The position numbers and the translations under genes are program-made. This document shows positions 1-9,273 of a stretch of DNA of 57,698 nucleotides, in pieces. Positions within the stretch are counted from its first letter, which is position 1. The number at the start of each line of letters is the position of its first letter. Source of the DNA: a virus; IMG/VR virus record IMGVR_UViG_3300018063_000014, positions 1-57,698 of that record. One strand, 5' to 3'. Under the pieces are notes generated by a model. It saw only the letters and a list, made by a program, of their open reading frames with translations. It ran no database searches and was not told the DNA's origin.

Positions 1-570
1 AATTTCGCCGTTAGGCTCACCGCTGTTATAAAAAACATAAGCCCCTTGATGCCCTGCTCCTTTAAACGGCCCGGTCCACCATCCTGTACCGATTGCTACT
101 TGCTGGAAACCGCCGCTACCGTTCTGGAAACAAGTTGACCAAGTTCCGCCAATAGGCAAACAGGAAATAAGCCATGTACCACCGAGGGCGTATCGGCGAA
201 CGTATAGAGTCCCGGTGACTGGATTGACCGTATTATGATCATCGCCATGACTCGGGGTAGTGAACCCGCTTTGAAGCTCTGTCCAAGTATTAGTCGATTC
301 GGTATAGGTGACGTGTGTTGGCCCGGCTGGAACCTGATTATGGTCTTGCCCTGTAAAGTGAAAAATGCCCCGGTTATAATCCCAAGCTCCAGACATAGAA
401 AATGGAAGACGGTTCCCGGTTGATGGTCCAACGGCGAGTACGGGGCCAATGTTGGTTGTCGTAAACGATGCCCATGTACCGACACTCATCACTGTTGCAG
501 TCGTCTCAAGAACAGAGGCTCCCAAAACTACTGAAGGACATAAAAGCAGCAAGATCAACCAAGCAATCAT
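1..570 (-). CDS. Secreted protein of the fibre region, C-terminus beyond the window
   Basis: An open frame of 190 codons runs from an ATG at 570 off the left edge without a stop. The start overlaps the stop of the next gene in an ATGA junction. Residues 1-18 form a clear Sec signal peptide (MIAWLILLLLCPSVVLGA, a hydrophobic core ending in small residues). The mature part is rich in Gly, Thr, Trp and Asn with repeated short motifs such as GTW, as in beta-rich extracellular or fibre domains. I do not recognise the family. It sits beside other signal-peptide proteins of the tail region, so a surface or exported role is inferred. Confidence 0.75.
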   Translation of the reverse strand, partial: MIAWLILLLLCPSVVLGASVLETTATVMSVGTWASFTTTNIGPVLAVGPSTGNRLPFSMSGAWDYNRGIFHFTGQDHNQVPAGPTHVTYTESTNTWTELQSGFTTPSHGDDHNTVNPVTGTLYVRRYALGGTWLISCLPIGGTWSTCFQNGSGGFQQVAIGTGWWTGPFKGAGHQGAYVFYNSGEPNGEI

Positions 571-884
571 CGAAACTCATCCCCTACCGGAAGCCCTAGC
601 GCCCGCTGGCATATTGGGCTGGTGTAGCCCGAACATGTCCCGGAATTGCAAGCCCTGATACGATAACAATACTGCTGTCCGGCGGTAAGATTGGTGTCCG
701 TGTAACTCGTCACGTTCGCCGCAGTCTGGACTATTTCAGCAAAGCTACCACCAGGATCGGCTCCGCGCTCGATACGAAAATCGGTCTCATCGCTGGAATT
801 GTCAGCCCAAGTCAAATGCAAGACGGCGGCGGAGCAGATGCCGGGAATAAGAAGAAATCCAAGTATGAGAAAGAATCGTTTCAT
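567..884 (-). CDS. Secreted fibronectin type III-like protein
   Basis: 105 aa. The ATG at 884 is chosen because it overlaps the upstream stop (ATGA) and opens a Sec signal peptide (MKRFFLILGFLLIPGICSAA). The mature protein has the usual FnIII landmarks: LTWADNSSDE near the N-terminus, a SYTDTNL turn and YCYRIRACN in the late strands. Four or more Cys suggest disulphides outside the cytoplasm. It resembles the protein at 53454-53873, which has the same LTWxDNS and YCY features, so the two look like paralogues. A carbohydrate-binding or adhesion role is possible but unproven. Confidence 0.75.
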   Translation of the reverse strand: MKRFFLILGFLLIPGICSAAVLHLTWADNSSDETDFRIERGADPGGSFAEIVQTAANVTSYTDTNLTAGQQYCYRIRACNSGTCSGYTSPICQRALGLPVGDEFR

Positions 885-1063
885 TGCGCAGGCTCGCATG
901 AAACAAACTCGCCCCGCTCGAAAATCTCGTTGTGCCAGATTACTCCGCATTGAAGGATAGCCGACTCGCGCGATACCGCTGGCACTAGGTAGCGCGTTTC
1001 TTTGCCCTTCCACCTGATGGTTATGGTCCAGTTGGCCCTTGGGGGAGTTTCGATCTCGCTCAT
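881..1063 (-). CDS. Small hypothetical protein
   Basis: 60 aa, ATG start overlapping the upstream stop (ATGA) and its own stop overlapping the next start, so it is locked in a coupled chain. There is no signal peptide. The sequence is hydrophilic with a central TITIRWKGKETRYLV strand-like stretch. The family is not recognised; reality as a gene rests on the two coupled junctions. Confidence 0.6.
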   Translation of the reverse strand: MSEIETPPRANWTITIRWKGKETRYLVPAVSRESAILQCGVIWHNEIFERGEFVSCEPAQ

Positions 1064-1326
1064 CTCAACACCGTCCTGACCGCAGTATGAAACTGCATCG
1101 ATCGCTCGTACTCGTCCAGCTTTCTCTCAAACGGCTCGCAGACTCCCGCGTCTACGCAGCGCGCGCAGATATGCCTCATACACATGCGGCAAAAGCCGCC
1201 CAAATTCTCAGCATCGGCGCGCTTCTCGATGTGCATGATAAACTGACAATGCGCGCAGGTCAGCGTATCATATTCTTTCGTCGGCGCTTCGGGATCGACG
1301 ATGAAAGCGTAACCGTCAATGCGCAT
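1060..1326 (-). CDS. Small zinc-ribbon protein
   Basis: 88 aa. I prefer the ATG at 1326 because GAGG lies six bases upstream; a GTG at 1332 is the alternative. Three Cys pairs are visible (CAHC, CRMC, CARC) plus nearby His, consistent with one or two zinc-binding knuckles. The C-terminal third is charged and helical. It is one of many small CxxC proteins in this genome. Function unknown; nucleic-acid or protein binding would be typical. Confidence 0.65.
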   Translation of the reverse strand: MRIDGYAFIVDPEAPTKEYDTLTCAHCQFIMHIEKRADAENLGGFCRMCMRHICARCVDAGVCEPFERKLDEYERSMQFHTAVRTVLR

Positions 1327-1335
1327 CGACACCCT

Positions 1336-1785
1336 CTACATCTCGTCAACGTGGACCGTTGAAGTAACAATAACCGCCGTTGATGTCGGGGTTCTGATCG
1401 CCACGCCGTTGCTCGCCGTCGCCGGAGTAACGATTTCCCCGCCTGGCGCCGCTACCCAGCGGTACGAGGCACGTTGATTTAGGGGGATCGTCGCCAGCAT
1501 TGCCGCTGCTGTCAGAGTAGGATCGACGGTATGATTTTCCGCCGCGTCCAATTCGGTCGCCGCATCGGCAGGATCAAGCGGTTGCGGAGTAACGCCGGTT
1601 GCCGTTCCCGCCGTGGTGCAGCGTTGAATTTGCCACAGAAAGACGTTATCGGCGGGCGTTGCCTCGGAGCCGAACAGCCAGTCATAGAGCTTGACCCGTC
1701 TCGGACGAGTCGCATCGGCACTAAAATTTCCCACAGACAATGTGGTTGATGCCGTCCGTTGCATCCTGATCGCGTTCTTAGCCAT
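1336..1785 (-). CDS. Probable virion-associated protein of unknown function
   Basis: 149 aa, ATG with AAGGAGAACTAAG in front. No signal peptide. The sequence is Ala/Thr-rich with predicted beta structure (KLYDWLFGSEATPADN, QPLDPADAATELDAAENH). From memory, similar proteins occur in tail-module regions of other uncultured phages with no assigned role. Its position among fibre genes suggests a structural or accessory virion protein. Confidence 0.65.
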   Translation of the reverse strand: MAKNAIRMQRTASTTLSVGNFSADATRPRRVKLYDWLFGSEATPADNVFLWQIQRCTTAGTATGVTPQPLDPADAATELDAAENHTVDPTLTAAAMLATIPLNQRASYRWVAAPGGEIVTPATASNGVAIRTPTSTAVIVTSTVHVDEM

Positions 1786-1786
1786 C

Positions 1787-2020
1787 TTAGTTCTCCTTTA
1801 TTGGATTGGGACGATTGAGCTTTTGTGCAACATGAGTAGCCGCCCCAAACTTAGGCCACTCACGACGCAACTTTGGTAAACATCGGGTATGATAAGGCGG
1901 GGTCAAAGATTCCTCTCCATACGCCTCGCCGCACCCATCACACGTTTTGCTCGGCACTTGGACCGCACCATAAAGGTACAGATCGCAACGCCGCTTGATT
2001 GCAAAAACAATTCGTCTCAT
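1787..2020 (-). CDS. Small Cys-rich protein
   Basis: 77 aa with a strong ribosome site (AAAGGGAGGATTT then ATG). A CDGCGE knuckle followed by HTRC makes a four-ligand zinc site likely at residues 27-47. The ends are basic. It lies 17 bases after the beta-helix gene upstream. Function unknown. Confidence 0.6.
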   Translation of the reverse strand: MRRIVFAIKRRCDLYLYGAVQVPSKTCDGCGEAYGEESLTPPYHTRCLPKLRREWPKFGAATHVAQKLNRPNPIKEN

Positions 2021-2037
2021 AAATCCTCCCTTTTTAG

Positions 2038-4581
2038 TTATTTCCCCGCTCCGGTCAGCAACACGCTCGCACCGTCGGGACGAGTTACTACAGGCGGGGT
2101 TGTTCCAGCATTTAACTCAAACATTACGCCCTTGCCGGTGTCGTCGGTCCCGCCAACCACGTCGAAGGTTTTCGATGTAACGGTAACGGGACTCGCTCCA
2201 TTTATTGCATGATTCCAAACCAGGCCAACAGTGCCAGCGCCCGCATCGTGATCCGGCTCTCCAATTTCAATCCAGGTCAACGAGTCGCCTGTCAGCGTAG
2301 TAACTGAAGTCCAAGCACGGCGCTTCATCCCAACTACAAGGACAACGTTGTTCGCTGCAAGGGACAATCCGGTAATTGGTCCAATGTCGTTGCCAGTAAT
2401 ATTGAGGCTTGGCGTTGTAACCTCTGATATAGGCGTTGTCCCGCTTACACCGCGATAGGCTGCAAGCTGCGTGACGATCTCACCGTTGTTAGAGCCTATG
2501 GTCCAGGTCGGTGCTACGCTACATGACGGATAGAAGCAATACCATAACCCGAGCATCCGGCCAGTATCCTGAGTCGGGGTGAGTATCGCTGTCCAGCCCG
2601 CACTGATTGAAGCCGTGAAATTGGTATCACGACCCGCCAGCCCGGCAATAATAATGTCGTCCGTTGCGAGCCCTGCTGGCAATCCGGGCGCAGGGCTAGA
2701 ATTGTCTACAATGTTTCCCGCCGTTCCCGCCGCGACAAAAGTGATCGCGCCACCAGTGCCAACTTGAACAGAGCAAGTTTGGTCCGTGATGGACAACATT
2801 TTTTGTTTAAAACTGAATGCACTAGGCGCATTGTCCGTCAATGAGCCTGTTGCTGAATTGTAGGAGTCGAGACAAGCGTTTCCAGCGGCAAAAGCATTAG
2901 TCAGGTTGATTGTAAGAATGCCGCCGCCTTCTGTTACCGACGTTACAGGATTATCGACGCCAGCCTTTTTGACTGACCAACCCGTAGTAAAATTGCTAGC
3001 GAGTAGGCCAGGGTAGCGATTGTTCTCGGGAGTGCAAATCAGTTGAAGTGCGGAAACGATTCCGACGACGCAGTTATTTGCTGGAACTATCGACGCCTCG
3101 TAAGCCCCAATCGCACAAGCCGGAGCGTTGCAGCCTACACCGGAAACCGCTGTGCCGCTATTTTCAAACGTAGAAACCGTGTGAGTTAAGTCGCCCGTTG
3201 ATGGAGAAGTCAAAAGCGGATCGGTGTTTAGGGTGCTACCAAAAAGCCCCGAGACCGATTGGCAAGACGCAAGAGTCCGGTTAGTAGTATCACCCCAACG
3301 ACAAACATCAGTCGAACCCTGCTCTAAAAGATTGTTGTGGCTAATGACATGAGCGCCTTGAGTAATGAAAGTCGCGGTCCCCTCAAACGGGACAATGCCA
3401 CCGCTCTCAGTGTGACAAATATTGTTCTGAAAAACAGCGCGAGGTCCGCGAAAAGCATGAAAACATCGCTCTTTTACTCGAACAATGGTGTTGTTAAAAA
3501 ACTTTGGATCGTTGGGATCGCCGGTGCTTGGGGAGCCTAATCGAATGCCCTTTCGCCCAACGTCATAGACGAGATTATTTCTTACAGTCCAATTATGACA
3601 CTGACTCTCAATAAATATTCCGGCTGAATCTGAGTTGACTGTTGCAAAAGTTGGATAATCAATATTGTGAACACGGTTGTTCTCTATGATGCCGTTCTCG
3701 GCTCCGGTGTCACAATATAAACCAACAAATAGATCGTCATCTGTGCCAACAAGACTATCGTTGTCGCACGCTACGCCGTTGATACCGGAACCGTTTACTT
3801 CGTTATTGCGGATAATCGTTCCGCTGCTGTCCTGCGCATCTTTGATAACCTGTATGCCGCGTCTTCCGTCGCTGAAAAGCCCACACCGCATAGAGGAAAT
3901 GGTGTTATTTTCGATCAGTACGTTTAACCCTTCGGAAATCCGGATTATACTATGGGAATTGTTGGTAAAAGCGTTGCTAGAGATTGTCGTTGTAATCGTT
4001 TTGGTTGCCGTTCCGCCGCTTGTGACCCCATTAGTCCGAATTACATTGGTTCCACTAGTATTACTTCCGGTTCCCCCCCAATCGTCGAAACTGTTTCCGG
4101 TGATGGTAATGCCGATCATATTGGCCGTCACCGCCGAGAGTAGAATCGCGGCATCGCTCGTCTGTACTCCGGTTCCATCAAATAGAAGATTGCTTATCGT
4201 GACATGCGAGGCGTCGGTTATTTCAATCGAAGCCGTGCTGTTGGACGAAGCCCCGGAGTTGCGCAGTATTGGAGTCTCGCCGGTGAAGGGCCTAATGGTG
4301 ATGGGACTGCCAACCGATCCGCTTACCGTCAGATTTGAGACTGCGGTGTAAGTGCCGGCGCGGATGATGATTTCATCGTCGGCCCCAAGTGTGGCGTCGT
4401 CAAAAGCACCTTGGATGGTCTGATAAGCATCGCCATCGCTGCCGGTGCAGTTTCGGTTGGTGATAGAGTAATTCCCGGTTGTGCAGTTTGCTCCAAGGGT
4501 TCCGTCAACATGGATATCCTCGGCCCTAACTTGAAAGGCGAGCAAGAGAACAAAAAGAAGTGAGAGTAAGAGGCGGTTCAT
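2038..4581 (-). CDS. Secreted right-handed beta-helix protein, candidate tailspike or exported depolymerase
   Basis: 847 aa, ATG overlapping the upstream stop (ATGA). It begins with a Sec signal peptide (MNRLLLSLLFVLLLAFQVRA, cut before EDIHVDG). Residues about 50-450 are typical of parallel beta-helix or pectate-lyase-like folds: YQTIQGAF at the start, then repeated xIxIxxNxxxN turns (ISNLLFDG, IENNTIS, IIRNNEV, IENNRVHN). After that come Thr/Ser-rich beta domains. Several Cys pairs suit an oxidising compartment. Tailspikes of this fold bind or cut surface polysaccharide, but they normally lack a signal peptide, which makes this one unusual. No catalytic residues can be assigned by eye. Confidence 0.75.
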   Translation of the reverse strand: MNRLLLSLLFVLLLAFQVRAEDIHVDGTLGANCTTGNYSITNRNCTGSDGDAYQTIQGAFDDATLGADDEIIIRAGTYTAVSNLTVSGSVGSPITIRPFTGETPILRNSGASSNSTASIEITDASHVTISNLLFDGTGVQTSDAAILLSAVTANMIGITITGNSFDDWGGTGSNTSGTNVIRTNGVTSGGTATKTITTTISSNAFTNNSHSIIRISEGLNVLIENNTISSMRCGLFSDGRRGIQVIKDAQDSSGTIIRNNEVNGSGINGVACDNDSLVGTDDDLFVGLYCDTGAENGIIENNRVHNIDYPTFATVNSDSAGIFIESQCHNWTVRNNLVYDVGRKGIRLGSPSTGDPNDPKFFNNTIVRVKERCFHAFRGPRAVFQNNICHTESGGIVPFEGTATFITQGAHVISHNNLLEQGSTDVCRWGDTTNRTLASCQSVSGLFGSTLNTDPLLTSPSTGDLTHTVSTFENSGTAVSGVGCNAPACAIGAYEASIVPANNCVVGIVSALQLICTPENNRYPGLLASNFTTGWSVKKAGVDNPVTSVTEGGGILTINLTNAFAAGNACLDSYNSATGSLTDNAPSAFSFKQKMLSITDQTCSVQVGTGGAITFVAAGTAGNIVDNSSPAPGLPAGLATDDIIIAGLAGRDTNFTASISAGWTAILTPTQDTGRMLGLWYCFYPSCSVAPTWTIGSNNGEIVTQLAAYRGVSGTTPISEVTTPSLNITGNDIGPITGLSLAANNVVLVVGMKRRAWTSVTTLTGDSLTWIEIGEPDHDAGAGTVGLVWNHAINGASPVTVTSKTFDVVGGTDDTGKGVMFELNAGTTPPVVTRPDGASVLLTGAGK

Positions 4582-5129
4582 GGCTCTTGCCTATAAATAA
4601 ACTCACCCGTTACAGCTATGGCTTGAGCAAGATTCATGCAAAATGAATCGCCGAGCGAGGTTTTCATCCCGGCAGGAAGAATATGGCCGACTTGAGCAAT
4701 CAGCGGCACGGCCTCCGATATGTTGGCGTCGGTCCCCGCGCAGGTTGCGCCCGATGATTTGACAAACTTCACGCTTACCGTGCCCGCCGCGAGTATGTAG
4801 CCGCCGCAAGACGTGATCTTTTTACCGGCTACTCCGGCAACAATAAGCTGGTCCGCAGCCGTAGCGCCGGTGATGCCAACGCTTGTCGTATATTGCGGAT
4901 CGCAGAATGATTTGACGGCTAGAGCGCAAGCGCCGTTGGGGCAGTCGATCCAATTGGCGCCGTCGTAGACGTACCATTTCTTGTCGAACGTGGTGAAGCC
5001 GGTATCTTGGGTTGATGCAGTCTGGCCAGTTAGATCGCTGAAGAATGTAACCGTGAAGTGGCCCGTCATTGCATAGACCGGCTGGGCGAGCAAGAGAAGC
5101 GCAAGAACTAGAGATTTAATGATCCGCAT
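4578..5129 (-). CDS. Secreted protein of unknown function
   Basis: 183 aa. The frame is open further upstream, but the ATG at 5129 has GAGG upstream and opens a Sec signal peptide (MRIIKSLVLALLLLAQPVYA). The mature part starts MTGHFTVTFFSD and contains six Cys (DCPNGAC, SFCDPQ, TSCGGY, ATCAG, FCMN). It is coupled by ATGA to the beta-helix gene and probably co-expressed with it. Family not recognised. Confidence 0.7.
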   Translation of the reverse strand: MRIIKSLVLALLLLAQPVYAMTGHFTVTFFSDLTGQTASTQDTGFTTFDKKWYVYDGANWIDCPNGACALAVKSFCDPQYTTSVGITGATAADQLIVAGVAGKKITSCGGYILAAGTVSVKFVKSSGATCAGTDANISEAVPLIAQVGHILPAGMKTSLGDSFCMNLAQAIAVTGEFIYRQEP

Positions 5130-5137
5130 TTTGTACC

Positions 5138-5497
5138 TCACAAACTCAATCTTTCGATAACAGGCTGAGATTGCCATTGAAACAGGCGATTCCCGCCGGC
5201 AAGGGCCACGGTCGCCTTTAACCTCACGTAGCGAGAACAAATGGGGTAGAGCGGCGTTGCCCTGGAAGCCACGGCTATATCGACGACCGTGCCGCCAGAG
5301 GTCAATAACCCCGTTTCCCCTGCGGTAAAAGCTACATTCGGCGAACATTCGATATTGATCGTCTCCGTTAGTGTTGCCGGGGTAATAATCGAAGCCATCA
5401 CGGCCCTCGGGTAGCCCAATTCGGACAGATCCAAGATTTCCGAAGTGGTTGCTCCGTTAAGTATCGTCAGAACGGACAGTTTAGGGTTGAGTGCCAT
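5138..5497 (-). CDS. Hypothetical virion protein
   Basis: 119 aa, ATG preceded by GAGATAGGAATATT. Predicted all-beta, no signal peptide, one central Cys pair (ECSPN, PICSR). A 50-base gap before it holds a dispersed CGTAAAAC motif. Ends RYVRLKATVALAG then a WQSQP strand, which resembles small decoration or fibre-associated proteins, but no family is assigned. Confidence 0.6.
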   Translation of the reverse strand: MALNPKLSVLTILNGATTSEILDLSELGYPRAVMASIITPATLTETINIECSPNVAFTAGETGLLTSGGTVVDIAVASRATPLYPICSRYVRLKATVALAGGNRLFQWQSQPVIERLSL

Positions 5498-5514
5498 AAT
5501 ATTCCTATCTCATT

Positions 5515-5547
5515 AAAACGTAAAGCGTAAAACCACTGGACAAAAAA
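5515..5547. repeat. Dispersed CGTAAAAC-type intergenic motif, copy 1
   Basis: Two tandem CGTAAA units (5519-5532) followed by CACTGGACAAAAAA. The last 21 bases match a copy at 56476-56496 at 18 positions and one at 28396-28416 at 16. It lies just upstream of a minus-strand gene start. Role unknown; a promoter or operator component is the simplest idea. Confidence 0.5.
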
Positions 5548-8500
5548 TTACGGGCCTATGGCTTCGGTCGGTAACGGTTGCACTTCCACCGGACGCTGCT
5601 CCGTTGGTTGCCCCTCCGGGAGCCCGGTTTGTGGCTGCTCCGCGCCGAATATCACCCTTTCTATGCCCGGAATGATACCCGGATTAGGCTGTCCGCTCGC
5701 TTCCAGGGCATCGCGCTCGGCTTCTTTGCGTTGAATCTCTGGGTTGACTTTGCGCATCTCATCTTTGGCCGTCTCACGAAACTCGATATAGAGTTGATTT
5801 AGTTCTTTTTGTTTTTCCGGCCTCGGCAGCTTATTGAACTCCGGCTCTGCATCGAGTGCGGCGATAGCTTCGTTCCATGTTCGACTCGTTCCATACTGCC
5901 GTGCATGGTTCTTCGCCAGAAACTCCCAGTCGTAAGCCTCGTCGCCGTTTAGATTCACTCGGGGCTTGCCCTTCATGATTTCAACGGGACTATCCGGGTC
6001 GCTCGTGCCGCCGTAGTGCTTCCAATTATTATGAAGCGTCAATTCGTGCTTCGTCATGAACTCGGCTACCGGGTCTTCGCTTGGCTGATTCTGGCGCATC
6101 GGCGGAGTGAAAAAGCCAATGCCGCGCGCGAGCCAATCAGGAGCGCCAAGATTCTCTTTGACCCATTCGGTTCCAAGGATCGGCGGGATAAAGTGCGGCT
6201 TCCCTGAATAGTTGAGCCGTGGGCGACCGCCAGCGCCGAACGGTGTCCCTGCGAAGAAATATGTTTTCAAATCTTCTAGTTCGCCGTATGAGCGCGTGTC
6301 GGGTGCTTTCGGGTCCATCATTTCACCGACGCGGCGACCGATTGGCGAGCCTCCGATTGATAGATTCTTCAACGGCAGCATCGCGACCTTTGCGATCGCA
6401 TGGAGGTTGTCCTGAAAATCTCCGATGTTTTTGACATCGCTCACCGCGTTGGTCAGCCCTTCCATGAGGCGCAGCCAATAATTGTTTTCTACGAAGCGGT
6501 ACATACTGAACATCAGCGTTGATGTTGCGCCCTCCAATTTGTCCATGTCCATCTCGCCCGAGACATGCGCAAGGTCGGATATGAAACCAACAATGCTCCC
6601 GACCGGCTCAAACCATCGGATCGGCACGCCATGAATCGCGTAAGGCGTATTCCCCGCCTTTCTCCATGCGTCCTGTGCCTTCGGATCGGTGGGACCGCCG
6701 CCCGTGATGTAGCCCATCTTCGCTGCTTCATATATCTGGCTGGCCATCATCCACGAGAGGGTCATGCGCGAACGCGCCGCCGCTTCTTTTGCGCCGCCCT
6801 CGGCCAAGGCTTCAACGAATTCCTTGCTGATCATGTTAAAGCCCGGCGTCCAATCGCGCGCCATCTTCATAGCGTTGATCGGGAACTTGATGACGGGCAA
6901 ATAATAATCCAACGGACCTTGCCGTATTCCTCGGGCAATCAACTCACCGGCCCTTGATAGCGGGCTTCGAAAGAGAATCTTGTCTGATTCCTGTTCCACG
7001 TCGGCAACGAGCCGCTTATAGTTTTCAGGGTTGTTCATGGCCGAATCGACGTAATCGGCGGTCCATTTCCTTTTTTGCGTGCCTGCTGGCATCGTAAACG
7101 CGCCAGCCCTGACCGCATCCTGCATCTCATCCCACTTGGACAGCACCTCTACGGTCGCTCTGCCTTTGGCGAGCCCGTTATTGACGACGCCAGCCATGAA
7201 CTCGTCTTCGTAGCCAAGCCAGCCCAACGGACCATATTTGACCATCGAGCCGGTTGCCGTGCCCTCGATCCCTGCTTTCTCAAGCGACTTCCCGGCATTT
7301 TCGACTGCGTTTCGATGAATCTCAAAGAGCTTATGCCGCGCTTCGAACATGCCCGACCAATTCGCCGCAGCTTCGCGCATCGTCACACTAGAGCCTGGTA
7401 TCAGCGACGACGCGGTTTTATTGACTCCATTGAGCAGGATCGAGCTGGTATTTCCGACCATGTTGGCAACGTGCGTGCCCGGATTCGCAAAAAGCAAGGA
7501 TTTGTAAAAGAGCCTGAGCGTGCTCGCTTCAGCCGTGGACTTCCCGGCCTCTTCGAGAAGCCTGGCGCGGGAATTCTTGCTAAGATTCGCGACTTTCTGA
7601 ATCGTGTAGGCCATGGCCTCGTTCGAACCGTTCAGGAACTTCTCTGCGCCCAGCGCGCGCGTGATCGTGTCGAACGTCAGGGATTCGCGTACGAGGTCTT
7701 GCATGGTCGTCAGATATTCCAATCCACGTCCGGCTTGCCCGCGACCGCTTAGAAACGCCGGGTTGGTCAATTCCATCGCAGCCAAGTGGGCCTTATAGGA
7801 TTCCACCAAATCGGGACGCGCACCGGAGCGGATATCGCCTAAGTGCTGGGCGGCATCGTCAACGACTGAATTGAAAGCGTCGGCAATCTTTTCATGGACC
7901 CGCCCGATCGCCTCCAGTTCGGTCGCGGAGATCGGCGCATCGGGACCACGCGCGATTATCTCGTCAAACGAAAGAGGCTTGGCCGACGCAGCGGCTTTGG
8001 TCTCGGCATGGGAGACGCCCTTATATTTAAACGGCTCGGTGCTACTTCGAATCGTCTTCTCGGACCGTTCGGTGTAGTGCTTAATAAGCTGCGTCACTGT
8101 CATCGCTTCCAGGTCTTGCGGGGTTGCCATCTGTTCTATTGGCATCGCGGCTTGCGTTGGACCCGTGAGCGGCGCCGGTTCGGCGGTTTTGAAAGCCTGT
8201 TTCCCGCCAGTGACTCCGGGTGCTAAAACATCAGGATTGATGATTCTAATATCGTCTATATTGAGTGGAGCCGTTTTCTTCGCCACCTCTACGGCATCGA
8301 ACCCCTGCGCTCTCGCGTATTCGACAATCCGAAACTCCGGTAATTTCGCTATGTTTGGAGGGATTTGGTCATATTCGAGCATCTTGGTTGACGGCAACAG
8401 ATTAAAGTTCTCTGGCGTTCCGAAGGTTTCAGCATAATCCCGAGACGTAGTGACGGACACGCCCTTATCGGTAACTTTAGCCGGATCGAAGGGTTGACCG

Positions 8501-9273
8501 GCGCGGTCGCCACGGAATACCTGAGTGCCCTTAATGCCTTCCGCCTCTGCCGCTGCGCTCGCTACGCCTTGACCCTTGCGCGTCACATTCTCCGCACTGG
8601 CTTTCGCCAACTTCGTTGCCGTCGCGGCCTCTAGGGCCTGCGATTGCCTGATCGCGTGCCCCACCGGATCTTTGATAAATGCCAACTCGTCGGCGAGTTT
8701 AGCACCGGCCTTTATCCCGGCCTTGGCAGCAACCTCCGCTGCTTTGAATGGAGCCTTGAGAAGCGTGCTGATGCCGAAGAAATTCGTTGGTATCCACATC
8801 GCCCAATTCGCCAACCGCGCAAAACCGGGAGATTCGGGAAATATCTCCAACGCCCACCTTTCGACGACATCACCTGGGATATTAAGAGCATCGAGCGCCT
8901 TCAGTGAGCCCATAAGCCCGTGTAGAACCGCTTCGGATTTCTTAGCGCCACCTTCTGCGTTCGCGGCATCCCAAGACGCCTTGAATTCGTTCATGACGTT
9001 TTGCGCGTAAAATTTTGCCTCGCCAACGATCGGTCCCGTCAAGCCTCCGCCCGATTTTCCTACCTGCGAAGTCTTCGCTTGCGATTCCGCCTGCGCGCCC
9101 AACATCGCCGCTTCCCTCTCGGCGTCTCCGTAGAGAGACAGAACCTCGATTTTCGTAGCGAGCGTAATTTCGCCGGTGCGATATCGCCGGTCAATCTCAC
9201 TCACTGGAACCTGCTTCATCTTTTCCAGCACTCTCTGCAAATCTGCCGGTTTAAATCTGGGAACGTAGGGCAT
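5548..9273 (-). CDS. Very large internal virion (ejection) protein with an ADP-ribosyltransferase-like segment
   Basis: 1241 aa, ATG overlapping the upstream TAA. The N-terminal 250 residues are helical and Ala-rich. Residues about 249-350 show an ART-like pattern: FRGDRAG near 253, GVSVTTSRDYAETFG at 271-285, GFDAVEV near 324 and DIRIINPDVL near 341, resembling polyvalent-type ADP-ribosyltransferase domains. The rest (NPGTHVANMVGN near 600, long amphipathic helices, Pro-rich tail) resembles large phage proteins thought to be packaged and injected. Position after the tail genes and beside another helical protein suits a T7 gp15/gp16-like role. Enzyme activity is an inference only. Confidence 0.7.
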   Translation of the reverse strand: MPYVPRFKPADLQRVLEKMKQVPVSEIDRRYRTGEITLATKIEVLSLYGDAEREAAMLGAQAESQAKTSQVGKSGGGLTGPIVGEAKFYAQNVMNEFKASWDAANAEGGAKKSEAVLHGLMGSLKALDALNIPGDVVERWALEIFPESPGFARLANWAMWIPTNFFGISTLLKAPFKAAEVAAKAGIKAGAKLADELAFIKDPVGHAIRQSQALEAATATKLAKASAENVTRKGQGVASAAAEAEGIKGTQVFRGDRAGQPFDPAKVTDKGVSVTTSRDYAETFGTPENFNLLPSTKMLEYDQIPPNIAKLPEFRIVEYARAQGFDAVEVAKKTAPLNIDDIRIINPDVLAPGVTGGKQAFKTAEPAPLTGPTQAAMPIEQMATPQDLEAMTVTQLIKHYTERSEKTIRSSTEPFKYKGVSHAETKAAASAKPLSFDEIIARGPDAPISATELEAIGRVHEKIADAFNSVVDDAAQHLGDIRSGARPDLVESYKAHLAAMELTNPAFLSGRGQAGRGLEYLTTMQDLVRESLTFDTITRALGAEKFLNGSNEAMAYTIQKVANLSKNSRARLLEEAGKSTAEASTLRLFYKSLLFANPGTHVANMVGNTSSILLNGVNKTASSLIPGSSVTMREAAANWSGMFEARHKLFEIHRNAVENAGKSLEKAGIEGTATGSMVKYGPLGWLGYEDEFMAGVVNNGLAKGRATVEVLSKWDEMQDAVRAGAFTMPAGTQKRKWTADYVDSAMNNPENYKRLVADVEQESDKILFRSPLSRAGELIARGIRQGPLDYYLPVIKFPINAMKMARDWTPGFNMISKEFVEALAEGGAKEAAARSRMTLSWMMASQIYEAAKMGYITGGGPTDPKAQDAWRKAGNTPYAIHGVPIRWFEPVGSIVGFISDLAHVSGEMDMDKLEGATSTLMFSMYRFVENNYWLRLMEGLTNAVSDVKNIGDFQDNLHAIAKVAMLPLKNLSIGGSPIGRRVGEMMDPKAPDTRSYGELEDLKTYFFAGTPFGAGGRPRLNYSGKPHFIPPILGTEWVKENLGAPDWLARGIGFFTPPMRQNQPSEDPVAEFMTKHELTLHNNWKHYGGTSDPDSPVEIMKGKPRVNLNGDEAYDWEFLAKNHARQYGTSRTWNEAIAALDAEPEFNKLPRPEKQKELNQLYIEFRETAKDEMRKVNPEIQRKEAERDALEASGQPNPGIIPGIERVIFGAEQPQTGLPEGQPTEQRPVEVQPLPTEAIGP

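Noticed and set aside
96-485. 129-aa minus-strand open frame
   Set aside because: Overlaps the better partial frame 1-570, which has a signal peptide and an ATGA junction. The shorter frame has neither.
3677-4351. 224-aa plus-strand open frame
   Set aside because: Antisense of the beta-helix gene; hydrophobic mirror of repetitive beta codons with no ribosome site.
7075-7752. 225-aa plus-strand open frame
   Set aside because: Antisense of the 1241-aa internal virion protein; Arg-rich composition typical of shadows.
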